Shown here: in pieces, positions 1 through 6,967 of the stretch
Position numbering within the stretch: position 1 is the first letter of the stretch
Layout: every line of letters begins with the position of its first letter
DNA from: DAOUAE01 sp034433795
GTDB taxonomy: Bacteria > Chloroflexota > UBA6077 > FW602-bin22 > DAOUAE01
Direction of reading: 5' to 3'
Length of the DNA: 64,000 bases
NCBI GenBank assembly: GCA_034433795.1
Contig: DAOUAE010000029.1
Location: forward strand, 62,001-126,000
Translations under genes and position numbers: made by a program
The notes under the pieces: model-generated
Databases searched by the model: none
Told to the model about the DNA's origin: nothing
What the model saw: the letters and a program-made list of their open reading frames with translations, nothing else

Positions 1-260
1 TTGCCGGCGGCCATAGCCTGGCAGGCCAGGGCGCAGTGCGTGTCGTGAGGCGTGGCGATGACGATGATGTCAGCCAGGTCGCGGGCCAGGAGATCGTCGA
101 GCGTCGGGACCGTCTCGACCCCGTAATCCTGTTCGGCCTGACGGCGCCGCTCGGGATCACGGCTGGCCACCGCAGTCAGCCGGAGTTCCGGCACCCGGCT
201 GATGAGATAGGCGTGGAAGCGTCGGCCGGCGAAGCCGTAGCCCACAATGCCCACACGCAT
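1..260 (-). CDS. Gfo/Idh/MocA family oxidoreductase, N-terminal part (cut by window edge)
   Basis: The reverse strand read from the ATG at 258-260 gives 86 residues starting MRVGIVGYGFAGRRFHAY, a Rossmann nucleotide-binding start with the GxGxxG-type loop GYGFAG. It continues through a second strand ending AVASRDPERR and the typical VIATPHDTH stretch before leaving the window at base 1. This is the NAD(P)-binding half of the Gfo/Idh/MocA family, which oxidises or reduces sugars and related compounds in the cytoplasm. A Shine-Dalgarno (AGAGGAGAG) sits 4-12 bases upstream and overlaps the stop of the MATE gene, so the two genes are probably co-transcribed. The catalytic EKP motif lies outside the window, and the substrate cannot be told. 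Confidence 0.85.
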   Translation of the reverse strand, partial: MRVGIVGYGFAGRRFHAYLISRVPELRLTAVASRDPERRRQAEQDYGVETVPTLDDLLARDLADIIVIATPHDTHCALACQAMAAG

Positions 261-272
261 ACCCGCTCTCCT

Positions 273-1661
273 CTAGACGATCCCCTCCGCGGGCGGGGCC
301 GTTGGCGCGGTCAGCAGCGTCCGCCAGCGACCCTGCCGGTAGCGCCAGATCATCGCCCCGGCCTGCACGACCGCGTCGACCAGGAAGGCCGCGTAGATGC
401 CCGGGAGGCCCAGGTTCCAGACGACGCCGAGGGTGTAGCCGATGGGTAGGCGGACGAGCCAGTTGCCGACGGCCGCCATCCACATCGGGAAACGGGTGTC
501 GCCGGCGCCGCGCAGGCCGCCGCTCAGCCCCAGGATCACGGCCCAGAGCGGCAGGGCCACGGCGATGAGGCGCAGACAGAGCGCGCCGAGGGTGGTGATC
601 TCCGGATCGGTGGTGAAGAGGGCCATGAAGCGGTCGCCGAAGAGGGCGCAGCCGAGGCCCATCAGCGCCATCCACACCGCTGCGGCCTTGACGGCGAACC
701 AGGTCGCCCGCTCAGCCCGTTCGGGCTGGCCGGCGCCCAGGCTCTGGCCGGTGAGGGCGGTGGCCGCCGTGGCGAAGCCGAAGGCCGGGAGAAAGGCGAT
801 CATAATGGCGGTGAAGGTGATCCTTTGGGTGGCGTAGACCGCCGTCCCCAGCGCCAGAGCCAGGGCGCCGTAGACCAGGATAGCGGTCGAGAGCAGGAGT
901 TGCTCGAGAAGCGAGGGAACGCCGATCTGAAGCAGGCGTCCGATGAGCGCCCGGTCCGGCCGCCAGCCCGCGCGTCCCCGCAGGCTCACCGCTCGCCGGC
1001 CCGACCAGAGCAGCGCGCCGAGGACCGCGCAGCCGATGATCCGGGCCAGGGCCGCCGCCCAGGCCGATCCGGCCACTCCCAGGGCGGGCAGCCCCAGCGC
1101 CCCGAAGATGAGCCCGTAGGCAGCCACCGCATTGATGAGATTGATGGCGCCGGTGACGACCATCGGGGTGCGGGTATCGCCGGCCCCACGCAGGGCGGCG
1201 TTCAGCACGAACATACCGATCAGGGCCGCGATGGTCAGGAAGGTGATGCGCAGGTAGGTGCCTCCGGCGGCCACGACCGCCGGTTCGGCGCCGAGGGCGG
1301 CGATGGCCAGGTCGCTGGTCAGTGTCCCCAGGACGGTCAGGAGCAGGGCGATGCCACCGGCCATAACCAGTGATTGTTTGACCACCCGGTTGGCCTCATC
1401 TGGCCGGCGGGCGCCGGTCCAGTAGGCGACCAGGACGGTGGTCCCCAGGCTGAGGGCCCCGAAGAGCGAGAAGGCGACCCAGAGGATCTGCAGGGCCGCG
1501 CCGACGCCGGCGATGGCCGCCGTGCCCAGCTGGGCGACCAGCAGCATGTCCACCAGGCCGAGCAGGGTCTGGAAGGCGTTCTCGACGATGACGGGCCAGG
1601 CCAGAGTCAGGACCTGGCGGGCGATGCTGGGTTCAGGTCGTTGCAGGGTGGTGGCGGCCAC
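273..1661 (-). CDS. MATE family efflux transporter
   Basis: This 462-residue protein is almost wholly hydrophobic, with about twelve membrane spans in two homologous halves. Each half carries a GAGDTR-type signature (LRGAGDTRTPMV near residue 160 and LRGAGDTRFPMW near 385), which marks the MATE/NorM family. Members export cationic drugs or metabolites in exchange for sodium or protons. The start is GTG at 1659-1661, preceded by AGGAGGCGCT; a TTGACG/TAGACT promoter with a 17-base spacer lies directly upstream at 1680-1708. The stop is 12 bases before the next gene, a Gfo/Idh oxidoreductase on the same strand, suggesting a two-gene operon. Length is normal for the family; the substrate is unknown. 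Confidence 0.9.
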   Translation of the reverse strand: MAATTLQRPEPSIARQVLTLAWPVIVENAFQTLLGLVDMLLVAQLGTAAIAGVGAALQILWVAFSLFGALSLGTTVLVAYWTGARRPDEANRVVKQSLVMAGGIALLLTVLGTLTSDLAIAALGAEPAVVAAGGTYLRITFLTIAALIGMFVLNAALRGAGDTRTPMVVTGAINLINAVAAYGLIFGALGLPALGVAGSAWAAALARIIGCAVLGALLWSGRRAVSLRGRAGWRPDRALIGRLLQIGVPSLLEQLLLSTAILVYGALALALGTAVYATQRITFTAIMIAFLPAFGFATAATALTGQSLGAGQPERAERATWFAVKAAAVWMALMGLGCALFGDRFMALFTTDPEITTLGALCLRLIAVALPLWAVILGLSGGLRGAGDTRFPMWMAAVGNWLVRLPIGYTLGVVWNLGLPGIYAAFLVDAVVQAGAMIWRYRQGRWRTLLTAPTAPPAEGIV

Positions 1662-1679
1662 AGCGCCTCCTGTGGCCTA

Positions 1680-1708
1680 AGTCTACCAGGGTGCCGGCGG
1701 GTCGTCAA
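1680..1708 (-). promoter_or_regulatory. Sigma-70-type promoter of the MATE gene
   Basis: On the minus strand TTGACG (1703-1708) and TAGACT (1680-1685) are separated by 17 bases, just upstream of the GTG at 1661. A TATAAT for the divergent zinc-ribbon gene lies at 1715-1720, so the two promoters abut. Confidence 0.6.
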
Positions 1709-1714
1709 AGCGTG

Positions 1715-1720
1715 TATAAT
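1715..1720 (+). promoter_or_regulatory. -10 box of the zinc-ribbon gene
   Basis: A perfect TATAAT lies 19 bases before the ATG at 1740. No good -35 hexamer is visible at 16-18 bases upstream, so only the -10 is claimed. Confidence 0.4.
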
Positions 1721-1739
1721 GCCGCTGCGGAGAGGGGCC

Positions 1740-2048
1740 ATGCTGCGCTGTCCGCGTTGTGGTGTGTCCTGCGCCCCCGACGACAACTACTGTCGCGTCT
1801 GCGGGCAGGCCCTGCGGGCCCGGTGGCTGCCAGTTCCGGTCCGCCGGCCGCTGGCCGGGCGGTCCGCGCTGCCCCCGACTGTCTGGCGGAGCCTGGCCAC
1901 ATTGGCGGTGGGCACCGGTCTGGAGATCGTGCGTCGTCTGCTCTGGCGCCAGGCCAGCGCGCTGCCGGGGCGGCTGCTCCGACGGGCGGCCCGCCATCGA
2001 CCGCCGCACGAAGAGGAGGCCGTGATCATCTGGTACCGCCGGCGCTGA
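1740..2048 (+). CDS. Zinc-ribbon protein of unknown function
   Basis: The 102-residue product starts MLRCPRCGVSCAPDDNYCRVCG, giving two CxxC pairs that form a double zinc ribbon in the first 25 residues. A basic, proline-rich linker follows, then one moderately hydrophobic stretch around residues 45-70 and a basic tail. The ATG at 1740 was chosen because GGAG at 1729-1732 stands 7 bases before it; an in-frame ATG at 1719 overlaps the -10 box and is less likely. Such ribbons followed by a weak hydrophobic helix are common in membrane-associated regulatory proteins, but no family can be named. It may be transcribed with the GT2 gene 88 bases downstream. Confidence 0.65.
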   Translation: MLRCPRCGVSCAPDDNYCRVCGQALRARWLPVPVRRPLAGRSALPPTVWRSLATLAVGTGLEIVRRLLWRQASALPGRLLRRAARHRPPHEEEAVIIWYRRR

Positions 2049-2135
2049 GGGCCCTCTGGTACAGCACTTGCCCCCAGCGCTGCGGACCCGACGGTGGCGC
2101 GGCCACCGGTCAGTGTGTCCTCAGGAGAACATGGG

Positions 2136-2879
2136 GTGAAGCCGCTGGTCGTCCTGCCGACCTACAACGAGGCCAGTAATCTGCCCCAGATCGTTCCGGC
2201 CATCCTGGCCCAGGGCCCTTTTCACATCCTGATCGTGGACGATAACTCGCCGGACGGCACCGGCCGGCTGGCCGAGGAGCTCCGCGGACGCTTCGCCGAG
2301 CGCCTGGCCGTGCTGCACCGTCCGGGCAAGCTGGGGCTGGGCACCGCCTACATCGCCGGCTTCAAGTACGCCCTGGCCCGCGACTACGACTGCGTCTTCG
2401 AAATGGACGCCGATTTCTCTCACGACCCGGCCTGTCTGCCTGTTTTCGTCCGGGCGCTGGCCGAGGCTGACGTGGTCATCGGCTCCCGTTATATCCCCGG
2501 CGGCGGTACGCGCAACTGGTCGGCTCTCCGGCAGGCCATCAGCCGCTGCGGTTCGCTCTACGCCCGCTGGGTGCTGGGCCTGCCAGTCCACGACGTCACC
2601 AGCGGCTTCGTCGGCTACCGGCGGGAGGTTCTGGCCGCTCTGGACCTGGACCAGGTCCGCTCCAACGGCTATTCGTTCCAGATCGAGATGAAGTACCGCT
2701 GCCACCGGCAGGGCTTCCGGCTGCGGGAGCTGCCGATCGTGTTCGTCGACCGGCGGGTCGGGCAGTCGAAGATGTCGGGCCGGATCGTGCTGGAGGCCCT
2801 CTGGGTTGTCTGGCGGCTGCGGCTCGAGGGCCTGAGGGCGCGCTGGCGTCCCGGGTCGCGGGGCGTCTTCACCCCTTAA
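2136..2879 (+). CDS. Polyprenol-phosphate mannosyltransferase-like GT2
   Basis: From GTG 2136 (AGGAGA 7 bases upstream) the 247-residue protein begins VKPLVVLPTYNEASNLPQIV, the classic family 2 glycosyltransferase start. The UDP/GDP-sugar-binding DDNSPDGT lies near residue 35, the metal-binding DADFSHDP near 91-98, and QSKMSG near residue 212. This pattern is that of dolichol/polyprenol-phosphate mannose synthases, which load a sugar from GDP-mannose onto a lipid phosphate at the inner membrane face. There is no C-terminal membrane domain; instead a GtrA-family membrane protein follows 8 bases later. In many bacteria GtrA proteins are thought to flip the lipid-linked sugar, so the pair likely acts in one pathway. 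Confidence 0.88.
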   Translation: MKPLVVLPTYNEASNLPQIVPAILAQGPFHILIVDDNSPDGTGRLAEELRGRFAERLAVLHRPGKLGLGTAYIAGFKYALARDYDCVFEMDADFSHDPACLPVFVRALAEADVVIGSRYIPGGGTRNWSALRQAISRCGSLYARWVLGLPVHDVTSGFVGYRREVLAALDLDQVRSNGYSFQIEMKYRCHRQGFRLRELPIVFVDRRVGQSKMSGRIVLEALWVVWRLRLEGLRARWRPGSRGVFTP

Positions 2880-2887
2880 CCGTTCCC

Positions 2888-3286
2888 ATGGCGCACCTGC
2901 GGCGGTTCCTCACCTTCTGTCTGGTCGGTCTGACGGGCGTCCTGGTCAATATGGGCTGCCTGGTTCTCTTACACGGCGTCCTGCGGCTGCCCTTGACGCT
3001 GGCGGCGGCCATCGCGGTTGAGGTCTCGATCATCAGCAATTTTCTGGGCAACAACCGCTGGACCTTCGCCGGCGGCCGGCCCCGGCTGGGCCGGTTCCTG
3101 CGCTTCAACGCGGTCTCGTTGCTGGGGCTCGGGATCACGCTGGGCGTGCTGAACCTGCTGACCGGCGTCTACGGCTGGGACTACCGTCTGGCCAATCTGG
3201 TGGCCATCGGCGCTGCCACCCTCTGCAACTTCCTCCTCCATACGATCTGGACCTGGGGCAACGGCTCAGGGCCCCTGCTGGCCTGA
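2888..3286 (+). CDS. GtrA-family membrane protein
   Basis: This 132-residue protein has four predicted membrane helices (about residues 7-27, 35-52, 75-95 and 105-122) and the family-typical segment NFLGNNRWTFAGG between helices 2 and 3. GtrA proteins are believed to move lipid-linked sugars across the cytoplasmic membrane or to anchor glycosyltransferases there. It follows the GT2 gene by 8 bases, consistent with a bicistronic unit. The last 21 bases overlap, tail to tail, the end of the CARF-HEPN gene on the other strand. Start ATG 2888 has a weak ribosome-binding site, suggesting translational coupling. Confidence 0.87.
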   Translation: MAHLRRFLTFCLVGLTGVLVNMGCLVLLHGVLRLPLTLAAAIAVEVSIISNFLGNNRWTFAGGRPRLGRFLRFNAVSLLGLGITLGVLNLLTGVYGWDYRLANLVAIGAATLCNFLLHTIWTWGNGSGPLLA

Positions 3287-4546
3287 CGACGTCTGGAGCC
3301 AGGGGAACTGCCAGGCGGCGATGCGGGTGGGCAGGTCGTCGATCTGGGTGGAGGCCACCCGCACCAGTTCGCCGAAGAAGCGATGGGCGGCCTCGCGGGT
3401 GACCGGGCGGGTGCCGTGGGCCAGGAGGCTCTCGTTCCGCACGGTCAGGAGGTGGGGCAGGGCGCTCTCGGCGAAAGCGCGCCCCAGGTCGGTCTTGCGC
3501 GCTGGGGTCGTCTCCAGCCGGGCGATCAGCGTGTAGCCCTCGAGCAGCCCGAGCTTCTGGCCGGGGGTGTAGTCGGCGGCGATCTCGGGCGGCAGCCGGG
3601 CGGGGTCCAGGGCACTGGGGTCCACCCGGTACTCCTCGTGCAGGATCCACTGGGCCAGCATCTCGGTGGCCCGGTAGAGGCGGGCCACCGCATCGTCCCA
3701 GCGCCCCTCGCGCAGTCGGCGCTCGGCATTGGCCAGGAGGTCGGCCAGGAGGTCGCGGGTGAAGCGTTTCTGGTGGACCGTATCGCCCAGGTGACGGAGG
3801 CGCCGGGGCAGGTCGGAAGCCGGATAGAGATCGGCTGGCAGGACCGCGGGGTGGGTCCGCAGGAGACGTTCGAACCAGTGGACCGCGTCGTGGTACTGGA
3901 AGCGGTCCCAGGCGTCGTAGGCCTGGGCGGCCTGGAGCAGCGCCTCGCGGCGGTGCTGGTCGTCGGGGGTCAGCAGGAAGAGGTTGACCTCGCTGACCAG
4001 GTGGCGGCAGGCGCCGAAGGCGAGCTGGCGGAAAAGCTCCTCGGCGACCTGGAGGCGGTTAAAGGCCAGGACGGCGCTGGGGGGAAGGGTCAGGAACCGC
4101 TCGGTCCCGGCCACGACCGTGCCGTCGCGCCGCTGGCCGGTGATGTACCGCAGACTGCCGCAGCCCAGGGCCACGGCGGCCAGGACCAGCGCGGCGGTCA
4201 TGGCTTTGGTCCCGGAGGTGTAGTCGGCGGTGATATCGGCTGGGGCCAGCCCCTGGCGCAGGAGAGAGCGAATGGCGGTCAGGGCCACCGTGAACGCCAG
4301 TTCGAGGTCGTTGGGGTCGGCAACGGTGAAGGTCTCCCAGACAGGAGGAGTGTAGCCGGCCTCACGGGCGAGGCGTTCCCGGAGCGTCTGAGCCAGCGGG
4401 GCGCTCTGCGGGCTGACCAGGCAGGCCACTGCGTCCGGCCGGGCCTCACGCACGCTCTTAAGAAGAGGGGTCACGATATCGGTCGCCGGGCCGGTGCCGG
4501 TCCCCACGGTCAGGACCATCCCTTTGTGCAGCTGTGGCGGGTGCAC
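3266..4546 (-). CDS. Orphan CARF-HEPN protein (Cas02710 / Csm6-Csx1-like)
   Basis: The 426-residue protein begins MHPPQLHKGMVLTVGTGTG, the glycine-rich first loop of a CARF Rossmann fold. DYTSGTKAMTAALVLAA (about residues 108-124) matches the conserved D-x-T-x-G-T-K-A-M loop of the TIGR02710/PF09670 family. A helical C-terminal half follows, and RNESLLAH at R370-H377 fits the R-x(4-6)-H ribonuclease motif of HEPN domains. In type III CRISPR immunity such proteins bind cyclic oligoadenylate through CARF and then cut RNA. No cas gene or repeat array is present in this window. GTG 4546 is preferred because GGAGG lies 6 bases upstream; an internal ATG at residue 10 is possible. A role outside CRISPR is possible. 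Confidence 0.82.
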   Translation of the reverse strand: MHPPQLHKGMVLTVGTGTGPATDIVTPLLKSVREARPDAVACLVSPQSAPLAQTLRERLAREAGYTPPVWETFTVADPNDLELAFTVALTAIRSLLRQGLAPADITADYTSGTKAMTAALVLAAVALGCGSLRYITGQRRDGTVVAGTERFLTLPPSAVLAFNRLQVAEELFRQLAFGACRHLVSEVNLFLLTPDDQHRREALLQAAQAYDAWDRFQYHDAVHWFERLLRTHPAVLPADLYPASDLPRRLRHLGDTVHQKRFTRDLLADLLANAERRLREGRWDDAVARLYRATEMLAQWILHEEYRVDPSALDPARLPPEIAADYTPGQKLGLLEGYTLIARLETTPARKTDLGRAFAESALPHLLTVRNESLLAHGTRPVTREAAHRFFGELVRVASTQIDDLPTRIAAWQFPWLQTSSGQQGP

Positions 4547-4582
4547 GCTCGCCTCCGGCAGAAGCGGGTGGTCTCACCGGCG

Positions 4583-4611
4583 ATCATAGCACAGAGCGCG
4601 AGCGCTCCGAA
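4583..4611 (-). promoter_or_regulatory. Candidate promoter with inverted repeat upstream of the CARF-HEPN gene
   Basis: On the minus strand TTCGGA (4606-4611) and TATGAT (4583-4588) have a 17-base spacer. GAGCGC and GCGCTC, two bases apart at 4594-4607, form an inverted repeat inside the spacer that could be an operator. The -35 is weak. Confidence 0.4.
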
Positions 4612-4615
4612 GGAC

Positions 4616-4645
4616 AAAGGGCCGCCCCCTACGCGGGGGCGGCCC
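4616..4645 (-). terminator. Intrinsic terminator of the KGG gene
   Basis: An 11-bp perfect stem (4619-4629 with 4635-4645) closes a five-base loop. On the minus strand it is followed by TTTGTCCTT. It separates the KGG transcript from the CARF-HEPN gene downstream. Confidence 0.7.
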
Positions 4646-4676
4646 CGGCACGTGCCTGGGCAGCCGGTTGACGGTA

Positions 4677-4991
4677 TCAGCCAGCCGGCTGGTCGGTCGT
4701 TCGGCGGGCTCGGCGGCGGATCTGCGAGTAGTACTCCAGGCCATGCTTGTCCCGGACGGTCTGGCCGCCCTTCTTGCCGATGGCGGCGAAGAACTCCGGG
4801 CCATGCTTCTCCTTCACCGCCCGGCCGCCCTTCTTGCCGATCTCGGCGTAGAACTCGGGCCCGCGCTCCTTCGCGACCGTTTCACCACCCTTGCGGCCGA
4901 TGGTGGCGAAGAACGCCGGCCCGTACTTGGCCTTGACCGTCTCGCCGCCCCGCCGTCCGGCCTCACGCACCGTCAGTTCCTGTTCGGCCAT
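4677..4991 (-). CDS. KGG-repeat stress-type protein (GsiB/LEA group 1-like)
   Basis: The 104-residue, highly charged protein has four tandem 20-residue repeats (residues 13-92). Each has the form [RK][RK]GGxxV..K.GxxF(Y)xxIG, as in RKGGETVAKERGPEFYAEIG. This KGG motif defines the general stress protein family that includes Bacillus GsiB and the plant group 1 LEA (Em) proteins, which are hydrophilic, largely disordered and linked to desiccation or heat tolerance. It has its own strong promoter (5058-5087) and terminator (4616-4645), so it is probably monocistronic. The start ATG is preceded by AAGGGGGGAAAG. High-level, stress-driven expression is inferred from the promoter, not shown. Confidence 0.88.
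   Translation of the reverse strand: MAEQELTVREAGRRGGETVKAKYGPAFFATIGRKGGETVAKERGPEFYAEIGKKGGRAVKEKHGPEFFAAIGKKGGQTVRDKHGLEYYSQIRRRARRTTDQPAG
4716..4955 (-). repeat. Four tandem 60-bp units coding the KGG repeats
   Basis: Four consecutive 60-base units inside the KGG gene encode 20-residue repeats. The DNA copies have diverged but keep the AAGGGCGGC-type core coding KGG. They arose by internal duplication. Confidence 0.75.
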
Positions 4992-5057
4992 CGCCTTTCC
5001 CCCCTTGGACGCACGCCCTCGTGCTGAGGCGATCAGGTCATGCGCCTGCCAGTATGC

Positions 5058-5087
5058 ATGTTAGCGCACGGCGGACCGTTATGTCAA
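5058..5087 (-). promoter_or_regulatory. Strong sigma-70-type promoter of the KGG gene
   Basis: A consensus TTGACA (5082-5087, minus strand) and TAACAT (5058-5063) are 18 bases apart, giving a leader of about 60 bases before ATG 4991. This is one of only a few consensus TTGACA boxes in the window. Confidence 0.65.
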
Positions 5088-5130
5088 ATCACCCCGCTGG
5101 CCACAAACCGCCCGGAAGGCCTGGCGGTCA

Positions 5131-6618
5131 CTATGGTCTGTCCACGCCGCGCTGGTAGAGGCGCGGCACAAAGAGCACACGCGGATAGCGGGCCGGGCTC
5201 AGGGGGGTCAGGGTGATCCCCTGATAGTAGTAGCGAAGGATACGGTCGAAGGCCCAGCCCTGCTCGGCCATCCCTTTCGCTCCCCACTGGCAGAGTCCCG
5301 CGCCGTGACCCCAACCGCCTCCCAGAGCCTGGACCGCCACCAGCCGTCCACTCTGGTCGCGCTGGAGGTCGACGACCACTTTCGCGCTGTTGAGGAGAAG
5401 AGCATCCGCGACGTTGCCGCTGGCCGGCCAGGGCCGTAGGACCCAGCGCAGGCCGGTCCCCGAAGGCGAGGCGACCCGCCAGGTTCCCTGCGTGGTCGCG
5501 ATCTCGAACTCAGCCACCGTGCCGGAGGGCTGGCGACGGACGATGCGGACTTCGCGCAGTTCGCCCAGCGGGGTGCCGGCGGCGAACGCGGGACTGACCG
5601 CTCCCGGAGCGGTGGCGGCATAGTCGGCCAGCCAGTAGGCGATGACCGCCTCGAGTTGGGCCCGCTCCCAGCGGACTGTCCAGCGGTAGCGGGGGGACGG
5701 CTGGCAGAAACTGAAACTGGGGGGCTGGCCGGTGTAAAAGGTCCGGGCGGCGGCTTCGCTGGAGAGATCGGTGTTCTCGCCGGTGCCGTCGTCGCGGACC
5801 CAGCGGGTCCAGGGAGCGCTGCTCCACATATCGGTGTGTCCGCCGCAGGTCGAACTGTAGTAGGCCAGGACCACCTGGTCGTTGAACGTCAGAACGATGC
5901 CGCGGGTCTCGTCGACCGCCCGGTCGCTCTGCGCCGTGCGCTTGTCCGGATCGTAGACCTGGCAGGATTCGGTCGTGCAGATCTCGCCGTAGCGCTGCAC
6001 ATAGGCCACCGCGTAGCTGCGGGCGGCTACCGCCTGAGCCTTCATGGCCTCAAGCGGCCAGGTGGCGGGCATCTCGCTGGGCACGACTCCTTTGACGTAC
6101 TCCTCCAGGGGCAGTTCCTGCAGGCGCCCATCCGGCAGCCGGACCCGGATCGTCGGCGGCAGGGCGGCCGCGATCGTCGGGCCCGGGAGGGGAGGTGGGG
6201 GGATCAGATCGGGGGGGAGCTGCTCGGGCACCTGACCGGTGCGCTGTGGGGCCGGGTCCAGTGCCAGGTCCAGGGAGAGGACCTGCCCCTCGGCCAGTTC
6301 GACCGCGGGCAGAGTGAGGCGCTGGTAGCCGGCGGCCATCACCGTGAGGGTGTACGTTCCCGGAGGCAGGGCCAGGGAGTAGCGACCGGCGCGGTCGGTG
6401 GTGGCCAGGCCACCCCAGGGACTGGCCCGCACGATCACCCAGGGGAGCGGAATCCCGCTCCGCCGGTCTCTTACCTGGCCAGTCAGGTGGGCGGTGGGCC
6501 CTTGCAGCCGGCCGACGGCGCTGGGCCATCCGGCGGCGCTACCCAGGGCCAGGCCGGCCAGCGCGAGCAGGCGGACAAATTGGCGACGGTTGACCCCTCC
6601 ACCACAGCGCCCACACAC
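5131..6618 (-). CDS. SpoIID/LytB-domain protein, Tat-exported, with carboxypeptidase-regulatory-like domain
   Basis: The 495-residue protein starts at GTG 6618. NRRQFVRLLALAGLALGSA near residue 10 is a twin-arginine signal. Residues 45-125 form a beta-sandwich of the carboxypeptidase-regulatory type (GIPLPWVIVRASPWGG, GRYSLALPPGTYTLTV). After a proline-rich linker the SpoIID core begins with LPLEEYVKGVVPSEMPATWP and continues with AQAVAARSYAV and YYSSTCGGHT; GGGWGHGAGLCQWGAKGMAE is near the C-terminus. SpoIID-type enzymes are lytic transglycosylases acting on denuded peptidoglycan glycan strands, also in non-sporulating bacteria, so a cell-wall role outside the membrane is likely. No strong ribosome-binding site precedes the GTG. 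Tat rather than Sec export is unusual for this domain. Confidence 0.85.
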   Translation of the reverse strand: MCGRCGGGVNRRQFVRLLALAGLALGSAAGWPSAVGRLQGPTAHLTGQVRDRRSGIPLPWVIVRASPWGGLATTDRAGRYSLALPPGTYTLTVMAAGYQRLTLPAVELAEGQVLSLDLALDPAPQRTGQVPEQLPPDLIPPPPLPGPTIAAALPPTIRVRLPDGRLQELPLEEYVKGVVPSEMPATWPLEAMKAQAVAARSYAVAYVQRYGEICTTESCQVYDPDKRTAQSDRAVDETRGIVLTFNDQVVLAYYSSTCGGHTDMWSSAPWTRWVRDDGTGENTDLSSEAAARTFYTGQPPSFSFCQPSPRYRWTVRWERAQLEAVIAYWLADYAATAPGAVSPAFAAGTPLGELREVRIVRRQPSGTVAEFEIATTQGTWRVASPSGTGLRWVLRPWPASGNVADALLLNSAKVVVDLQRDQSGRLVAVQALGGGWGHGAGLCQWGAKGMAEQGWAFDRILRYYYQGITLTPLSPARYPRVLFVPRLYQRGVDRP

Positions 6619-6788
6619 GGTCTGAGAGAGTAGGGGTGGAGTCGGGGGCTGTCAAGGGAGAACGCCATAAAAGGGATAGGAGAGACGGTCTCCCCCACGC
6701 GGTCAGTCACCGTGGCCAGGCCGCGGGGCGGAAGCGAAAGCCGCCTCTCCATCAGCGTCTTGGGGGAGAAAAATGCCATCCCGGCGCC

Positions 6789-6818
6789 TTGACGCGGGGC
6801 ACGCCGCTCCGGTATACT
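6789..6818 (+). promoter_or_regulatory. Sigma-70-type promoter of the fluoride-riboswitch operon
   Basis: TTGACG (6789-6794) and TATACT (6813-6818) are 18 bases apart. The expected transcript start near 6825 falls just before the riboswitch, leaving a leader of about 143 bases. Confidence 0.7.
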
Positions 6819-6826
6819 GAACCTGA

Positions 6827-6891
6827 CCGGCGATGGAGTCCGCCGGGCCGGCTCCGCCGGCGAACCGCGACGAGGCTGATGGCTCCTATCC
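6827..6891 (+). promoter_or_regulatory. Fluoride riboswitch (crcB motif)
   Basis: The leader contains the conserved elements of the crcB/fluoride aptamer in order. CCGGCGATGGAGTCCGCCGG (6827-6846) forms the first hairpin with loop ATGGAGTC; GAACCGC (6862-6868) is the internal strand; GGCTGATGGCTCCTATCC (6874-6891) is the 3' strand. GGAGT in the first loop can pair with GGCTCC to make the defining pseudoknot. An extra small hairpin (GCCGGC, three-base loop, GCCGGC) is inserted after the first stem. The 3' strand is also the 5' half of the downstream terminator, so fluoride binding would favour read-through. Assignment rests on the remembered consensus; a covariance-model search was not run. 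Confidence 0.88.
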
Positions 6892-6921
6892 TGCACCCGG
6901 AGTGCGGATAGGAGCCATTTT
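6879..6921 (+). terminator. Riboswitch-controlled intrinsic terminator
   Basis: ATGGCTCCTATCC (6879-6891) pairs perfectly over 13 bp with 6906-6918. The stem is extended by GCAC/GTGC after a single-base bulge, with loop CCGGA, and is followed by TTTT. It shares its 5' arm with the fluoride aptamer, the usual on-switch arrangement. Confidence 0.9.
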
Positions 6922-6967
6922 CTGTGTCCGCCGCAGGGTGCTGGAATCCCACCTGGGGAGGGCATCC

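Noticed and set aside
1374..1739. N-terminal extension of the zinc-ribbon gene back to 1374
   Set aside because: It is antisense to the MATE gene and low-complexity; the promoter and ribosome site point to ATG 1740.
6833..6967. Longer N-terminus of the antiporter from GTG 6833
   Set aside because: This start lies within the fluoride aptamer and reads through the terminator hairpin; GTG 6968 has a proper ribosome site.
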